This document shows positions 42,803 to 51,730 of a stretch of 64,000 nt of DNA, piece after piece (positions within the stretch are counted from its first letter, which is position 1; each line of letters opens with the position of its first letter). The notes under the pieces were generated by a model. That model worked only from the letters and a program-made list of their open reading frames with translations, ran no database searches and was not told where the DNA came from. The DNA is from JAJKIV01 sp036741775 (GTDB lineage Bacteria > Gemmatimonadota > Gemmatimonadetes > Gemmatimonadales > Gemmatimonadaceae), in NCBI GenBank assembly GCA_036741775.1, contig DAINRQ010000001.1, positions 1 through 64,000 on the forward strand. Reading direction: 5' to 3'. The translations under genes were made by a program, and so were the position numbers.

Positions 42803-42842
42803 CGTTAGGTGTCAGACGCCTGCGTTCGGGGGTCAGACTCCT
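42803..42842. repeat. Two tandem REP-like units
   Basis: GCGTTAGGTGTCAGACGCCT is followed at once by the related GCGTTCGGGGGTCAGACTCCT, each a short imperfect palindrome of the family at 19031-19055. They lie in the divergent region between the TIR gene and the epimerase gene, which otherwise shows nothing recognisable. Confidence 0.7.
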
Positions 42843-42904
42843 AGGCCATCGTTCGATCGCACGACTCAGGGTGTTTCCCGGTTACCGGCTAGTGTGGAGG
42901 TCGC

Positions 42905-43912
42905 ATGCGAGTATTCATCACGGGCGCCACCGGCGTCGTCGGGCGCCGAGTGGTGCCGTTGCTGGTTCAGGCGGGGCACGAAGTCACCGCCATTGGCCGA
43001 ACCGAGGCAAAGCGTGCCGCGCTCGCGCGGCAGGGCGCCGCGACCGTGGATGTGGAGATCTTCGATCGGGACGCTCTCCAGCGCGCGCTCGACGGACACG
43101 ACGCGGTCATCAACCTCGCGACGCACATGCCGTCGTCCTCCACACGCATGATGCTGCCCTGGGCGTGGCGCGAGAACGATCGCGTGCGGCGTGAGGGGTC
43201 GGCGGCGCTCGTGGACGCCGCACGTGCCGTCGGCGCGACGCGCTTCATTCAGGAATCCTTCGCGCCCGTCTACGAGGACGGCGGTACGCGGTGGATCGAC
43301 GAGAACTGGCCGCAGCGGCCCGCGCCGTACAATCGCACGGTGCTCGATGCCGAGCGGTCGGCGATGCGGTTCACGGAGACGGGCGGAAACGGGATCGTGC
43401 TGCGATTCGCGGCCTTCTATGGCGCCGACTCGCGCGTCCTTCACGACATGATCGGGATGATGCGCAAGGGCTGGGCGCCGCTCCCCGGCAATCGCAACGC
43501 CTTCTTCTCGTCCATTTCACACGATGACGCGGCGACGGCCGTCGTGGCGGCGTTGAGCGCGACGGCCGGAACGTACAACGTGACCGACGACGAGCCCCTC
43601 GCGCGCGGCGAGTGGATCGACACACTGGCCGACGCACTCGCGCTGCCCCATCCCAAGCCGCTGCCCTCCTGGATGGTGCGTCTTGGCGGGGCAACGATGG
43701 AGCTGCTTGGCCGTTCGCAGCGCATGTCGAACGCGAAGTTACGTGGAGCCACCGGGTGGGCTCCGCGGTGGCCGAGCGTGCGCGAAGGCTTTCGTGAGCT
43801 GGCGACCGACGTGCGCAACGAGCCCAAGCCGCCTAACTTCGAGCATGCGGATCGTCATCCCCGGCGGCACGGGTCAGGTCGGAACGCTGCTCGCGCGGGC
43901 GTTCATCGCTGA
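42905..43912 (+). CDS. NAD(P)-dependent epimerase/dehydratase family protein
   Basis: 335 residues, GGAGG upstream. Extended-SDR Rossmann start MRVFITGATGVVGRRVVPLL, then HDAVINLATHMP, and a reduced active site (FIQESFAPVYEDGG; PYNRTVLDAE in place of YxxxK). The C-terminal 20 residues overlap the next gene by 68 bp and are of low quality, so this gene may once have ended earlier. Members of this group act on sugar nucleotides, flavonoids or quinone-like compounds; no substrate can be given. Confidence 0.85.
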   Translation: MRVFITGATGVVGRRVVPLLVQAGHEVTAIGRTEAKRAALARQGAATVDVEIFDRDALQRALDGHDAVINLATHMPSSSTRMMLPWAWRENDRVRREGSAALVDAARAVGATRFIQESFAPVYEDGGTRWIDENWPQRPAPYNRTVLDAERSAMRFTETGGNGIVLRFAAFYGADSRVLHDMIGMMRKGWAPLPGNRNAFFSSISHDDAATAVVAALSATAGTYNVTDDEPLARGEWIDTLADALALPHPKPLPSWMVRLGGATMELLGRSQRMSNAKLRGATGWAPRWPSVREGFRELATDVRNEPKPPNFEHADRHPRRHGSGRNAARAGVHR

Positions 43913-44810
43913 CGGCCATGACGTCGTCGTCCTGAGCCGACGCCACGGGAGCGCGCCGTGGCGCGTGGTGCCCTGGGACGCGCGGACAGTGGGTCCGTGG
44001 AAGTCCGAGCTCGATGGCGCCGACGTCGTGATCAACCTCGCCGGCCGCAGCGTCAACTGCCGCTACACACCGGAGAATCGTGCGGCGATTCTCGCCTCAC
44101 GCGTCGAATCCACGCGTGCGGTTGGACAGGCCATCGCGCAGTGCACACGACCGCCCAGGGTCTGGCTCCAGGCCAGCACGGCGACCATCTACGCGCACCG
44201 GTCCGACGCGCCTAACGACGACGTCACCGGAATCCTCGGCGGCCACGAGCCGGATGCCCCGGCGAGCTGGCGTTTCAGCATCGAGGTCGCGACGGCGTGG
44301 GAGCGTGCGGCGACCGACGCGCTGAGCGCGGGCCCGTCCGCGACGCGACTCGTCCTCCTTCGCGCCGCGATGGTGATGAGCCCGGATCGCGGCGGCATCT
44401 TCGCGATGCTGCTTCGCCTCGTGCGATTCGGCCTCGGCGGCCCGGCCGCGGGTGGCCGGCAGTACGTCTCGTGGATCCACGATCAGGACTTCGTGCGCGC
44501 GCTCGCGTGGATCATCGCGCACGATGCGCTGTCCGGTGCCGTGAGCGTTGCCTCTCCCAACCCGCTTCCCTATCGCGACTTCATGCGCGAGCTCCGGCGG
44601 GCGGCCGGCGTTCCCATCGGGCTGCCGGCGACGCGATGGATGCTCGCGCTCGGGACCTGGGCATTGCGCACGGAGTCGGAGCTCGTGCTCAAGAGCCGGC
44701 GTGTGGTGCCGCGGCTTCTGGTCGACTCGGGATTCTCATTCCAGTATCCCGAGTGGCCGGCGGCGGCGCGCGATCTCGTGCACCGCGCGAAGCACGGCGC
44801 TACAAGCTGA
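43845..44810 (+). CDS. TIGR01777/YfcH-like epimerase
   Basis: 321 residues from the ATG at 43845 (MRIVIPGGTGQVGTLLARAF), inside the end of the previous gene. YfcH-type signature: VVINLAGRSVNCRYTPENRA, then WLQASTATIYAH, SFSIEVATAWE-like FSIEVATAWERA, and the WIHDQDFVRAL segment. The C-terminal DUF1731-like part contains LKSRRVVPRLLVDSGF. These proteins are cytoplasmic NAD(P)-binding enzymes of unknown substrate. Probably cotranscribed with the upstream epimerase. Confidence 0.9.
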   Translation: MRIVIPGGTGQVGTLLARAFIADGHDVVVLSRRHGSAPWRVVPWDARTVGPWKSELDGADVVINLAGRSVNCRYTPENRAAILASRVESTRAVGQAIAQCTRPPRVWLQASTATIYAHRSDAPNDDVTGILGGHEPDAPASWRFSIEVATAWERAATDALSAGPSATRLVLLRAAMVMSPDRGGIFAMLLRLVRFGLGGPAAGGRQYVSWIHDQDFVRALAWIIAHDALSGAVSVASPNPLPYRDFMRELRRAAGVPIGLPATRWMLALGTWALRTESELVLKSRRVVPRLLVDSGFSFQYPEWPAAARDLVHRAKHGATS

Positions 44811-44841
44811 ATTCTCCGCTCCCGGCCCACCACACGAACCC

Positions 44842-46206
44842 GTGACTCCAACACTCGCGGCAGTCATCGCCTACATGGTCGTCCAGCTCGCGATCGGCGT
44901 GTGGGCGTCGCGCCGGATCGCGTCCGAGGAGGACTACCTCGTCGCAGGCCGGCGGCTCGGCTACCCGCTCATGACCTTCTCGATCTTCGCGACCTGGTTC
45001 GGCGCCGAGACCATCGTCGGGTCCGCGGGGACCACGTACGAGGAGGGCGTGTCGCTCGGCTCCGCGGAGCCGTTCGGCTATGGGCTCTGCCTGATCATCA
45101 TGGGAGTCATCTTCGCCGTGCCGCTACACCGGCGAAAGCTGACGACGCTCGCTGACCTCTATCGGCAGCGGTATTCCGTCGGCGTGGAGCGCTTCGCGGC
45201 GCTCGTGCTGGTTCCCGGCTCGCTGCTCTGGGCCGCGGCACAGGTTCGCGCGTTCGGGAGCGTCCTCACGACCACCACGTCGGCCATCGAGCTCGAGACG
45301 GCGATCGGCATCGCCGCGGGCGTGACGCTCGTCTACACCGCGTTCGGCGGGCTGCTCTCGGACGCGATCACCGATCTCGTGCAGGGCGTGCTGCTGATCG
45401 TCGGGCTATTCGTCGTCGCCGGGGGCGTCGTGTCGCAGCTCGGAGGCCTTGGTGCGGCGGCGGACGCGGTCGCTACGTCCGGACGCGTGCACCTAACGAG
45501 TTTCGGCGAAGGATCTGCGCTCGATGCCGTCGAGGCGTGGGCCATACCGGTATTCGGATCGCTCATCACCACCGAGATCGTCGGGCGTGTGGTCGCGGCG
45601 AAGTCGCCGACGGTGGCGCAACGCTCGTCGCTCGCTGCCGGCACGCTCTACATCACGATCGGGATCATCCCCGTGCTGTTGGGGCTCGTGGGACCTGCTC
45701 TCGTGCCGGAGATGGAGGATGCCGAGCAGATCATCCCGACGCTCGCGATCCAGTCGCTTTCCACCGTCGGCTACGCGCTGTTCGCCGGCGGGCTCATCTC
45801 GGCGATCCTCTCGACGGTGGACAGCACCTTGCTCGTCTCGGCCGGGCTCCTCTCGCACAATCTGATTGTCCCGGTGTTCAAGGTCGCCGACGAGCGTCGG
45901 AAGGTGCGCTTGGCCCGGTGGGGTGTGATCGTCTTCGGCGTGATCGCGTATCTGCTCGCGCGGCGCGCCGAGGGGGTGTTCGCTCTGGTGGAGCAGGCGT
46001 CGGCCTTCGGGAGCGCGGGAGTGATCGTGACGGTGGTGTTCGGCCTCTTCACGCGGTTGGGCGGTCCGGCCACGGCGATGGCCACGCTCGTCGTCGGGAC
46101 GCTCACTTATCTCATCGCGACGTACGGGGGGTTCGCATACCCGTTCCTGCTGTCGCTGGTGCTGTCGCTGGCGACCTACGTCGTGGGTTCGATCCTCGAG
46201 CGCTAA
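44842..46206 (+). CDS. Sodium:solute symporter family protein
   Basis: 454 residues from a GTG at 44842; the longer frame reads into the preceding gene. About 13 hydrophobic helices. SSS-family signature: ASEEDYLVAGRRLGYPLMTFSIFATWFGAETIVGSAGTTYEEG in the first two helices, and SAILSTVDSTLLVSAGLLSHNL with the sodium-site Ser/Thr of helix 8. It would import an organic solute with sodium; substrate unknown. Its TAA stop (46204-46206) is also the outermost three bases of the left inverted repeat of the transposase element. Confidence 0.9.
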   Translation: MTPTLAAVIAYMVVQLAIGVWASRRIASEEDYLVAGRRLGYPLMTFSIFATWFGAETIVGSAGTTYEEGVSLGSAEPFGYGLCLIIMGVIFAVPLHRRKLTTLADLYRQRYSVGVERFAALVLVPGSLLWAAAQVRAFGSVLTTTTSAIELETAIGIAAGVTLVYTAFGGLLSDAITDLVQGVLLIVGLFVVAGGVVSQLGGLGAAADAVATSGRVHLTSFGEGSALDAVEAWAIPVFGSLITTEIVGRVVAAKSPTVAQRSSLAAGTLYITIGIIPVLLGLVGPALVPEMEDAEQIIPTLAIQSLSTVGYALFAGGLISAILSTVDSTLLVSAGLLSHNLIVPVFKVADERRKVRLARWGVIVFGVIAYLLARRAEGVFALVEQASAFGSAGVIVTVVFGLFTRLGGPATAMATLVVGTLTYLIATYGGFAYPFLLSLVLSLATYVVGSILER

Positions 46207-47109
46207 TCGGGGTCAGATTCGAATATCATCGTTTTCGCGCGGACGCCGGCCTGGCAGTCCAGGTTCCACTCGACGCTTCTCGAGCGCGGCCACTTCCTCG
46301 CGGAACCGCTTGCTGCCGAGCGCCCAGCCACGGTTTGTGGCGTCGCGGATGGCGTCGAGCGTCGAGTCGTCAACCGGCGTGGCGAAGAATGCCCGGTAGG
46401 CCGATTGCCGGCTCTTCGCGTCGGGGCCGAGTTGGTGGTAGCTCGCGTGAGGTATGACGGCCGGATCACGCACGCCATACGCATTGGCTCGGTGGCTCGA
46501 CCACCGGTAATCGCGCGGATCGCCGACGAGCCCCGCGCGGACAGGATTCAGCTCGATGTAGCGGTAGCACGCGAAGAGGTAGGAATCGTGATCGACCAGT
46601 GTAGCTCGATAGCGTCCCTCCCAAAGCGTGCCGGTGCGCTGATAGGTGGCGTTGAAGCGCTTCACGTAGCGTCGACCAACGTCCTGCATCACGCTGCTGA
46701 CGGCTCCTGCGGTCCGCGGCGTCATCAACAGGTGTGAGTGATTGGTCATGAACACGTACGCGTGCAGCTCACACTCGTGGAGCATGCACGCCGCCACGAG
46801 GCATTCCCGGAAGAACAGGTAGTCGGACTCAGCGGCGAAAACCGCCGATCTGTTGTTGCCGCGCTGGATGACGTGCTGTGGAACTCCGACCGCGGCGTAA
46901 CGGGGGAGGCGAGCCAAACCGACCTCGCGGGGGTGACTACCATCGGTGGTGCTGTGGACGCCAAGGACAGTGGCGCTGGTGAGTCACCCGAGTGCCACGA
47001 TTACACCGCGGTCAGTGGCCTTCGAACGCAAACAGCCTAAGGAGTCGCGATGCGCGCGAATGCTTGGGGTGTGCGCTCGAACGATGATATTCGAATCTGA
47101 CCCCGATTA
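46204..47109. mobile_element. REP-associated transposase element with perfect 30-bp ends
   Basis: The left end 46204-46233 is the exact reverse complement of 47080-47109; each starts TAATCGGGGTCAGATTCG reading inward. The 906-bp element carries one transposase gene. The outer TAA at each end is the stop codon of the flanking convergent genes, and the transposase's own TGA lies within the left repeat. A closely related sequence, without a gene, forms the 86-bp palindrome at 25187-25272. Confidence 0.85.
46213..46917 (-). CDS. REP-associated tyrosine transposase (RAYT, Y1/IS200-like)
   Basis: 234 residues from a TTG codon (LARLPRYAAVGVPQHVIQRGNNRS in place of Met), the common start of the family. 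HUH nuclease motif YVFMTNHSHLLM (metal-binding His pair) and the tyrosine region YRYIELNPVRAGLV. RAYTs cut single-stranded REP sequences and are thought to spread REP/REPIN elements in the genome rather than moving freely. The last nine residues (RENDDIRI and stop) are encoded by the left inverted repeat. Matching GGGGTCAGA sequences elsewhere in the window are its probable substrates. Confidence 0.93.
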   Translation of the reverse strand: MARLPRYAAVGVPQHVIQRGNNRSAVFAAESDYLFFRECLVAACMLHECELHAYVFMTNHSHLLMTPRTAGAVSSVMQDVGRRYVKRFNATYQRTGTLWEGRYRATLVDHDSYLFACYRYIELNPVRAGLVGDPRDYRWSSHRANAYGVRDPAVIPHASYHQLGPDAKSRQSAYRAFFATPVDDSTLDAIRDATNRGWALGSKRFREEVAALEKRRVEPGLPGRRPRENDDIRI

Positions 47110-47529
47110 GGGGTTGTCGCGGACGAAGGTCAGCTCCAGGGGCGCGCCGGTCGGAGAGCGCAGCTGCACGAGCAGCGTTCCCGCGTCACGCGCACGCGCG
47201 GTCAGCACGCGGGTCGGTTCTGTCGTGTGAATGAGCGCCATGTTGGCGACGAACGCGCCACCCTCGATTCGTCCGCCACCTTCCCACGCGACACCGGAGA
47301 AAGTCAGAAGCGCGGCCAGCGCGCCCTGCTCACTCGACTTGGAGTGAACGCTCAACCGGACGAACTCGAGCGACGGCGTCACGGAGCGCCAGCTACCTGT
47401 GAACACGTTGGCCGAGACCACCTCGGACCCGGTCGGCGGCGGCGATCCATTCGACCTCGGCTCCGTCGACCCGCTCGAGCACCCGACCGCCGCACACAGC
47501 ACGACTACCACGGACAATTCACGAATCAT
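47107..47529 (-). CDS. Small lipoprotein of unknown function
   Basis: 140 residues from the ATG at 47529 (MIRELSVVVVLCAAVGC), chosen because it gives a proper lipobox AVGC near residue 17. The mature part has a Pro/Ser-rich spacer, then about 90 residues of likely beta structure (FTGSWRSVTPSLEFVRLSVHS; LLVQLRSPTGAPLELTFVRDNP). I do not recognise the family. Its stop codon is supplied by the right end of the transposase element, so the natural end could have been slightly different. Confidence 0.65.
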   Translation of the reverse strand: MIRELSVVVVLCAAVGCSSGSTEPRSNGSPPPTGSEVVSANVFTGSWRSVTPSLEFVRLSVHSKSSEQGALAALLTFSGVAWEGGGRIEGGAFVANMALIHTTEPTRVLTARARDAGTLLVQLRSPTGAPLELTFVRDNP

Positions 47530-47743
47530 GGCGCCTCCACAGTGAGCCTGTTCTATAATACCCGTGAGAATCGGCAAACGTCACCACGACACCGTCATGT
47601 TGTGACGCACGGGCATCGGCTCGTCACATCGCTTCGTCCCTGCTTCGTCCCTCGGGCATCCCCCTTCCGGCCTGTTGGTACCGGGCGGATCATTGAGTGT
47701 CGCGCGCCCCAGCGCCGCTCCACCTCCCGCGAGGATGCTCACC

Positions 47744-50377
47744 ATGCTCCGCCCCGTCGTTCTCCTCTTCGCTCTCTCAGGCACGCTGTCCGCGCAGGCT
47801 CCCACTCCACCTCAACCTGGAGCCACGCCGACCGGCGCACCACAAGGTGCGAGTCCGCAACGCGCGGGACCGCGGCCATTCGCCGACGTGACTCGGGGCG
47901 CGGAACATCGACCCGGCTTCTTCGACACCTACCAGAAGGACAACCAGGTGTGGATCGCCATCCCACGCGAGCGGTTCGGTCAGGACTTCCTGATGGAGAT
48001 GAAGCTCGCGCAGGGCATCGGCGCGAACGGCCTCTACGGCGGCACGATGCTCAGCCTCTTCGAGGCGAACGTCATGACGCTCGAGCGGCGTGGCGACCAG
48101 GTCTTCCTGCTCCAGAAGCCGCACCGCTTCACGGGCGGAAGCGACTCCGCGGTGACGCGCGCAGTCGCGCTCAGCTTCGGCCCGTCGGTCATCGAGACCG
48201 CGCCCATCGCCTCGTTCCGCGGAGACTCGGCGGTCCTCATCGACGTCACCAACTGGTTCGTCTCCGACCTCTCGGGGATCAGCCAGCGCGTGCGTTTCGC
48301 CGCCGCGACGGGCCCGGGCCAGCCGCCGCCGGTGCCGTTCGACCGGCAACGTAGCTACGTCGAGTCGGTGAAGAGCTTCCCGCGCAACACGAACGTTCGT
48401 GCGCGCCTGACGTTCCGGCCGAACAATCCCGTCAACTTCGCGTCGGTCGCCGACGGTCGGTATATCTCGCTCTCGATCCACTACACGCTCGCGGCGCTGC
48501 CAGACGTTCCCATGACGCCGCGCTTTGGCGACGACCGCGTGGGCAATTTCCTCACGGTCCACAAGGACTTCTCGCAGGACGACTCGACGTTCTTCGTGCG
48601 CATGGTGAACCGCTGGCGCCTCGAGCGCGGCGAGCAGGTCGGCGACAAGTGGCGGCCGAAGCAGCCGATCATGTACTACATCGACCACACGGTGCCGCTG
48701 CGCTATCGCGCGGCGATGAAGTCTGGCGTCGAGGCCTGGAACGCGGCGTTCGAGGCCGCGGGGTGGGTGGACGCGGTCCGCGTGCTGGACCTGCCAGCCG
48801 ACGCCGACCCGGACGACATCCGCTACGCGACGCTGCGCTGGAACACCTCCGATCAGCCGGGCTACGGGGCGATCGGTCCATCTACGGTGGACCCGCGCAC
48901 CGGCGAGGTCCTCGACGCCGACATGCTGTACGAGGCGAGCATGTTTGCGAACTACAAGAACAACTGGCGTCGCTTGGCCTCTCCGGTCACCGCAGGCGAG
49001 GCGTTCGAGCAGGCGTTGGGCGTCGGCGCATTCGAGGCGCAGAGCGAGCGGCATGAGCTCACGGGCTTCATCGACGCGTTCGAGGCGCAGGGAGCGACCC
49101 TTCGTGCGGCGCTCATCGCCCGCGGCGAGCTCGGCCCCGGCGACCCCGTGCCTGACGACTTCGTGATGCAGGCGGTGAAATGGGTGACGATGCACGAGGT
49201 CGGGCATACACTCGGTCTGCAGCACAACTTCCGGTCGTCCGCGAGCACGCCGAACACGCAGCTTCACGACCGCACCTTCGCGGACAACGGTGGCCTGTAC
49301 AGCTCCGTGATGGAGTATCCCGGTGTGAACGTCGCGGCCCCGGGACAGCCTAACGGTTATTTCTACACACCGGGGATCGGCTCGTACGACCGCTGGGCGA
49401 TCTCGTACGCGTACACGAACGACACTGCCGAAGCGATGCGTGTCGCTCGCCAGGCGGCGGATCGCGGGCACCTCTACGGCACGAACGCCGAGGCGGCCGG
49501 CCCCGGGGCGCTCGATCCGAGCATCAACACGTTCGACCTCGGCGAAGACCCGCTCGCGTGGGGACGGGAGCGCAGCACGTTGGTCCGCAACATCATCAAC
49601 GATCTGCCCAAGCACGTGCTGACGGACAACGCCAGCCCGTACGAGGTGACGTCCGCGTTTGGGGCGCTGATGACGGAGTACGCCCGCGCGGTCGCGCCGG
49701 CGGTGAAGTACATCGGCGGTGCGTACATCAACCGCGACCACGCCGGCGACCCGAACGCCCGCCCGCCGTTCGCCGCGATCCCGAAGGCCAAGCAGCGTGA
49801 GGCGCTCGAGTTGCTCATGGATCGGGTGTTTGCGAAGAATGCACTCACGGTGCCGCCGGCGGTGCTGCAGCAGATGGGATCGAACCGCTGGTTCCATTTC
49901 GGCAGCAACACGACGTTCAACGGCCGGCTGGATTTCCCGTACCACGAGCAGACGTTAGGCTTCCAGACGGCGGTGATCGGCCAGCTCCTGCAGCCGCTGC
50001 GGCTCGCGATGATTCGTGATGGCGAGACGCGCTACGGCGCGGCGAACATGGTGACGATCCCCGAGCTGTTCACGACGCTCACGCGCGCGGTGTGGAGCGA
50101 GGTGTACACGCCGGCGTCGGTGTCGAACGCGGACGCGGTACGGCGCGACCTGCAGCGCGCGCATCTCGATCAGATGACGGCGCTCGTGGTGAAACCGGCG
50201 GCTCGCACGCCGGCGGACGCGCGGGCCGTGGCGCGCCGGACGCTCCGGGATCTCGACCGTCGGCTCGCTTCAGCGGCGGGCTCGGCGACGCTGAACGCGT
50301 ACATGGCGGCGCACGTCGAGGAGAGTCGCGCGCGGATCAGGAAGGCACTCGACGCCGGCCTGGAGGCGGAGCGCTAG
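47744..50377 (+). CDS. Large secreted zinc metalloprotease (DUF5117/DUF5118-like)
   Basis: 877 residues from the ATG at 47744 (GAGG 9 nt upstream); an ATG nine bases earlier is too close to the ribosome site. Signal peptide MLRPVVLLFALSGTLSA|Q. After a Pro-rich stretch come domains resembling DUF5118/DUF5117, and a zincin site HEVGHTLGLQHN at His484-Glu485-His488-His494, with the Met-turn-like SSVMEYPG downstream. Such proteases act outside the cell or in the periplasm; the long C-terminal helical region (from about 560) is typical of the family. Single gene; a repeat begins right after the stop codon. Confidence 0.9.
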   Translation: MLRPVVLLFALSGTLSAQAPTPPQPGATPTGAPQGASPQRAGPRPFADVTRGAEHRPGFFDTYQKDNQVWIAIPRERFGQDFLMEMKLAQGIGANGLYGGTMLSLFEANVMTLERRGDQVFLLQKPHRFTGGSDSAVTRAVALSFGPSVIETAPIASFRGDSAVLIDVTNWFVSDLSGISQRVRFAAATGPGQPPPVPFDRQRSYVESVKSFPRNTNVRARLTFRPNNPVNFASVADGRYISLSIHYTLAALPDVPMTPRFGDDRVGNFLTVHKDFSQDDSTFFVRMVNRWRLERGEQVGDKWRPKQPIMYYIDHTVPLRYRAAMKSGVEAWNAAFEAAGWVDAVRVLDLPADADPDDIRYATLRWNTSDQPGYGAIGPSTVDPRTGEVLDADMLYEASMFANYKNNWRRLASPVTAGEAFEQALGVGAFEAQSERHELTGFIDAFEAQGATLRAALIARGELGPGDPVPDDFVMQAVKWVTMHEVGHTLGLQHNFRSSASTPNTQLHDRTFADNGGLYSSVMEYPGVNVAAPGQPNGYFYTPGIGSYDRWAISYAYTNDTAEAMRVARQAADRGHLYGTNAEAAGPGALDPSINTFDLGEDPLAWGRERSTLVRNIINDLPKHVLTDNASPYEVTSAFGALMTEYARAVAPAVKYIGGAYINRDHAGDPNARPPFAAIPKAKQREALELLMDRVFAKNALTVPPAVLQQMGSNRWFHFGSNTTFNGRLDFPYHEQTLGFQTAVIGQLLQPLRLAMIRDGETRYGAANMVTIPELFTTLTRAVWSEVYTPASVSNADAVRRDLQRAHLDQMTALVVKPAARTPADARAVARRTLRDLDRRLASAAGSATLNAYMAAHVEESRARIRKALDAGLEAER

Positions 50378-50379
50378 TC

Positions 50380-50450
50380 GTCATTCCGAGCGGAGGCGCC
50401 CGAAGGGCGCCGCAGTCGAGGAATCGCCGTCGTCCCGGCCGAGGGAGTCG
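50380..50450. repeat. GTCATTCCGAGC-family repeat, third copy
   Basis: Begins 3 bp after the metalloprotease stop with GTCATTCCGAGCGGAGGCG, contains CGAGGAATCG and ends in CCGGCCGAGGGA, a phrase shared with 19333-19397. Likely part of the transcript end. Confidence 0.7.
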
Positions 50451-50520
50451 CAGCCCCGACCGGGACGGCGGTAATCGCTACCGCCGGCCGAAATATGCCA
50501 CTTCCGCAGTCTGGCGCCGG

Positions 50521-51465
50521 TCAGAGCCCTGCGATGCGCTCGCGATACCACGCGACCGTGCGTTCGATGGCGACACTGATAGAAGTCGCGGACAGGCGCA
50601 ACTCGCGCCGTATTCGCGTCGAATCGACGACAAACGGTGCCGTGAACTGGTACATCATCTCGACGCTGGCCCGCGCGTCGGGAACGAACAGCCCAGCCAG
50701 GCGCATCATGAGCGGTGACACGACAGTGAAGCGCGCTTCCATTCCGAGGACACGACACGCTTCCGCCACAATCTCGCCTTGCGTTCTGGCCGGTGCATGC
50801 GGGGCGATCCAGACCTGACCAAGCGCTTCGTCGTTCATGCCGAGTGCGGCTGCCGCGTTTCCAACGTCTTCGATGTACGCAACGGAATGCGGCATCGTCG
50901 ACGAGCCATTGATCTGCGCCTTCTTCCCGGCGACCAGGTTGCCGAAGACCCGTTCACCAAGCGTCGAGCGCAGCACCCCAGGTCCATAGTAGTCGCTGGA
51001 GCGAAGGGCAGTCGCGCGTACTTCGCCGCGCTCGTGCGCCGCCATGACGTCCGCGGCCATCTCCTGGCGCAACGCCCCCTTCCTTGACACCGGCGCCATC
51101 GGCGAGTCCTCGGTCATCGGCCTCGAGGAGTCGTACATGTAGAGGTTCTCGATCGACACGAATCGGGCATTCGCAGATTTGGCAGCCGCCAGCGCACTAG
51201 CCTGCAGACCCGGGAAGAGCTCGTGCCACCGATGATAGGGCGGATTGAGCGCTTGATAGACGACGCTGGCACCCTTCGCCGCGGCACGGGATTGGGTCGG
51301 GTCTGCGACGTCGGCCTTGACCATCTCGACGTCGGCCGGAAGGAGATCGGGGTGAACGCCGCTTCGATTGACAGCCCGCACCGCACGTCCTTGGCGGCGT
51401 AACGCTCGCGCGGTCCAGCAGCCCACCGGGCCCGTTCCGAAGATCACGTCGAGTTGGGCGGGCAT
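50521..51465 (-). CDS. NAD-dependent epimerase/dehydratase-like protein
   Basis: 314 residues from the ATG at 51465, preceded by GGAGGAGG. Start MPAQLDVIFGTGPVGCWTARAL is a Rossmann fold with GxGxxG. Later: VVYQALNPPYHRW, FVSIENLYMYDSSRPMTEDSP and LRSSDYYGPGV, typical of atypical extended SDRs. The catalytic Tyr/Lys pair is not obvious. The start codon lies 29 bp after an attC-like site, the normal spacing of a gene in an integron cassette, and the gene is collinear with the cassette-like genes to its right. Confidence 0.85.
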   Translation of the reverse strand: MPAQLDVIFGTGPVGCWTARALRRQGRAVRAVNRSGVHPDLLPADVEMVKADVADPTQSRAAAKGASVVYQALNPPYHRWHELFPGLQASALAAAKSANARFVSIENLYMYDSSRPMTEDSPMAPVSRKGALRQEMAADVMAAHERGEVRATALRSSDYYGPGVLRSTLGERVFGNLVAGKKAQINGSSTMPHSVAYIEDVGNAAAALGMNDEALGQVWIAPHAPARTQGEIVAEACRVLGMEARFTVVSPLMMRLAGLFVPDARASVEMMYQFTAPFVVDSTRIRRELRLSATSISVAIERTVAWYRERIAGL

Positions 51466-51494
51466 GCGTTGTTGCCTCCTCCTTCTTGGGTTGA

Positions 51495-51594
51495 GGCTAA
51501 CGCCCCGGTTCACCTGCGGCCGGATGAGCGTTCGGTGTGACGGCGCAGCCGCCACTTCCGTGGCGTGCTCGTCGGGCGCAACACCACGTTAGGC
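51495..51594 (-). repeat. attC-like recombination site A
   Basis: Read on the minus strand it starts GCCTAACG (51594-51587) and ends GGTGAACCGGGGCGTTAGCC (51495), 100 bp. The end resembles that of site C (GGGGCGTTAGGC); one base differs from the R' consensus GTTRRRY. The middle can fold around GGCGG/CCGCC. It separates the epimerase gene from a broken gene upstream. Confidence 0.6.
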
Positions 51595-51730
51595 GGACGG
51601 AGGATTGAGCTGTCACCCGCTGTACGGGCGGGGAGGATTCAACCGATGCCTCGATTCTGCCCGCACGTGATTCAGGACCCGTTGGCGGGCAGCCTGATCG
51701 AGCATCAACCGGGTATGCACGGGCCGCCCG

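Noticed and set aside
47777..49945. 722-codon minus-strand frame
   Set aside because: Shadow of the metalloprotease gene; composition is Arg/Val/His-rich and no domain is visible.
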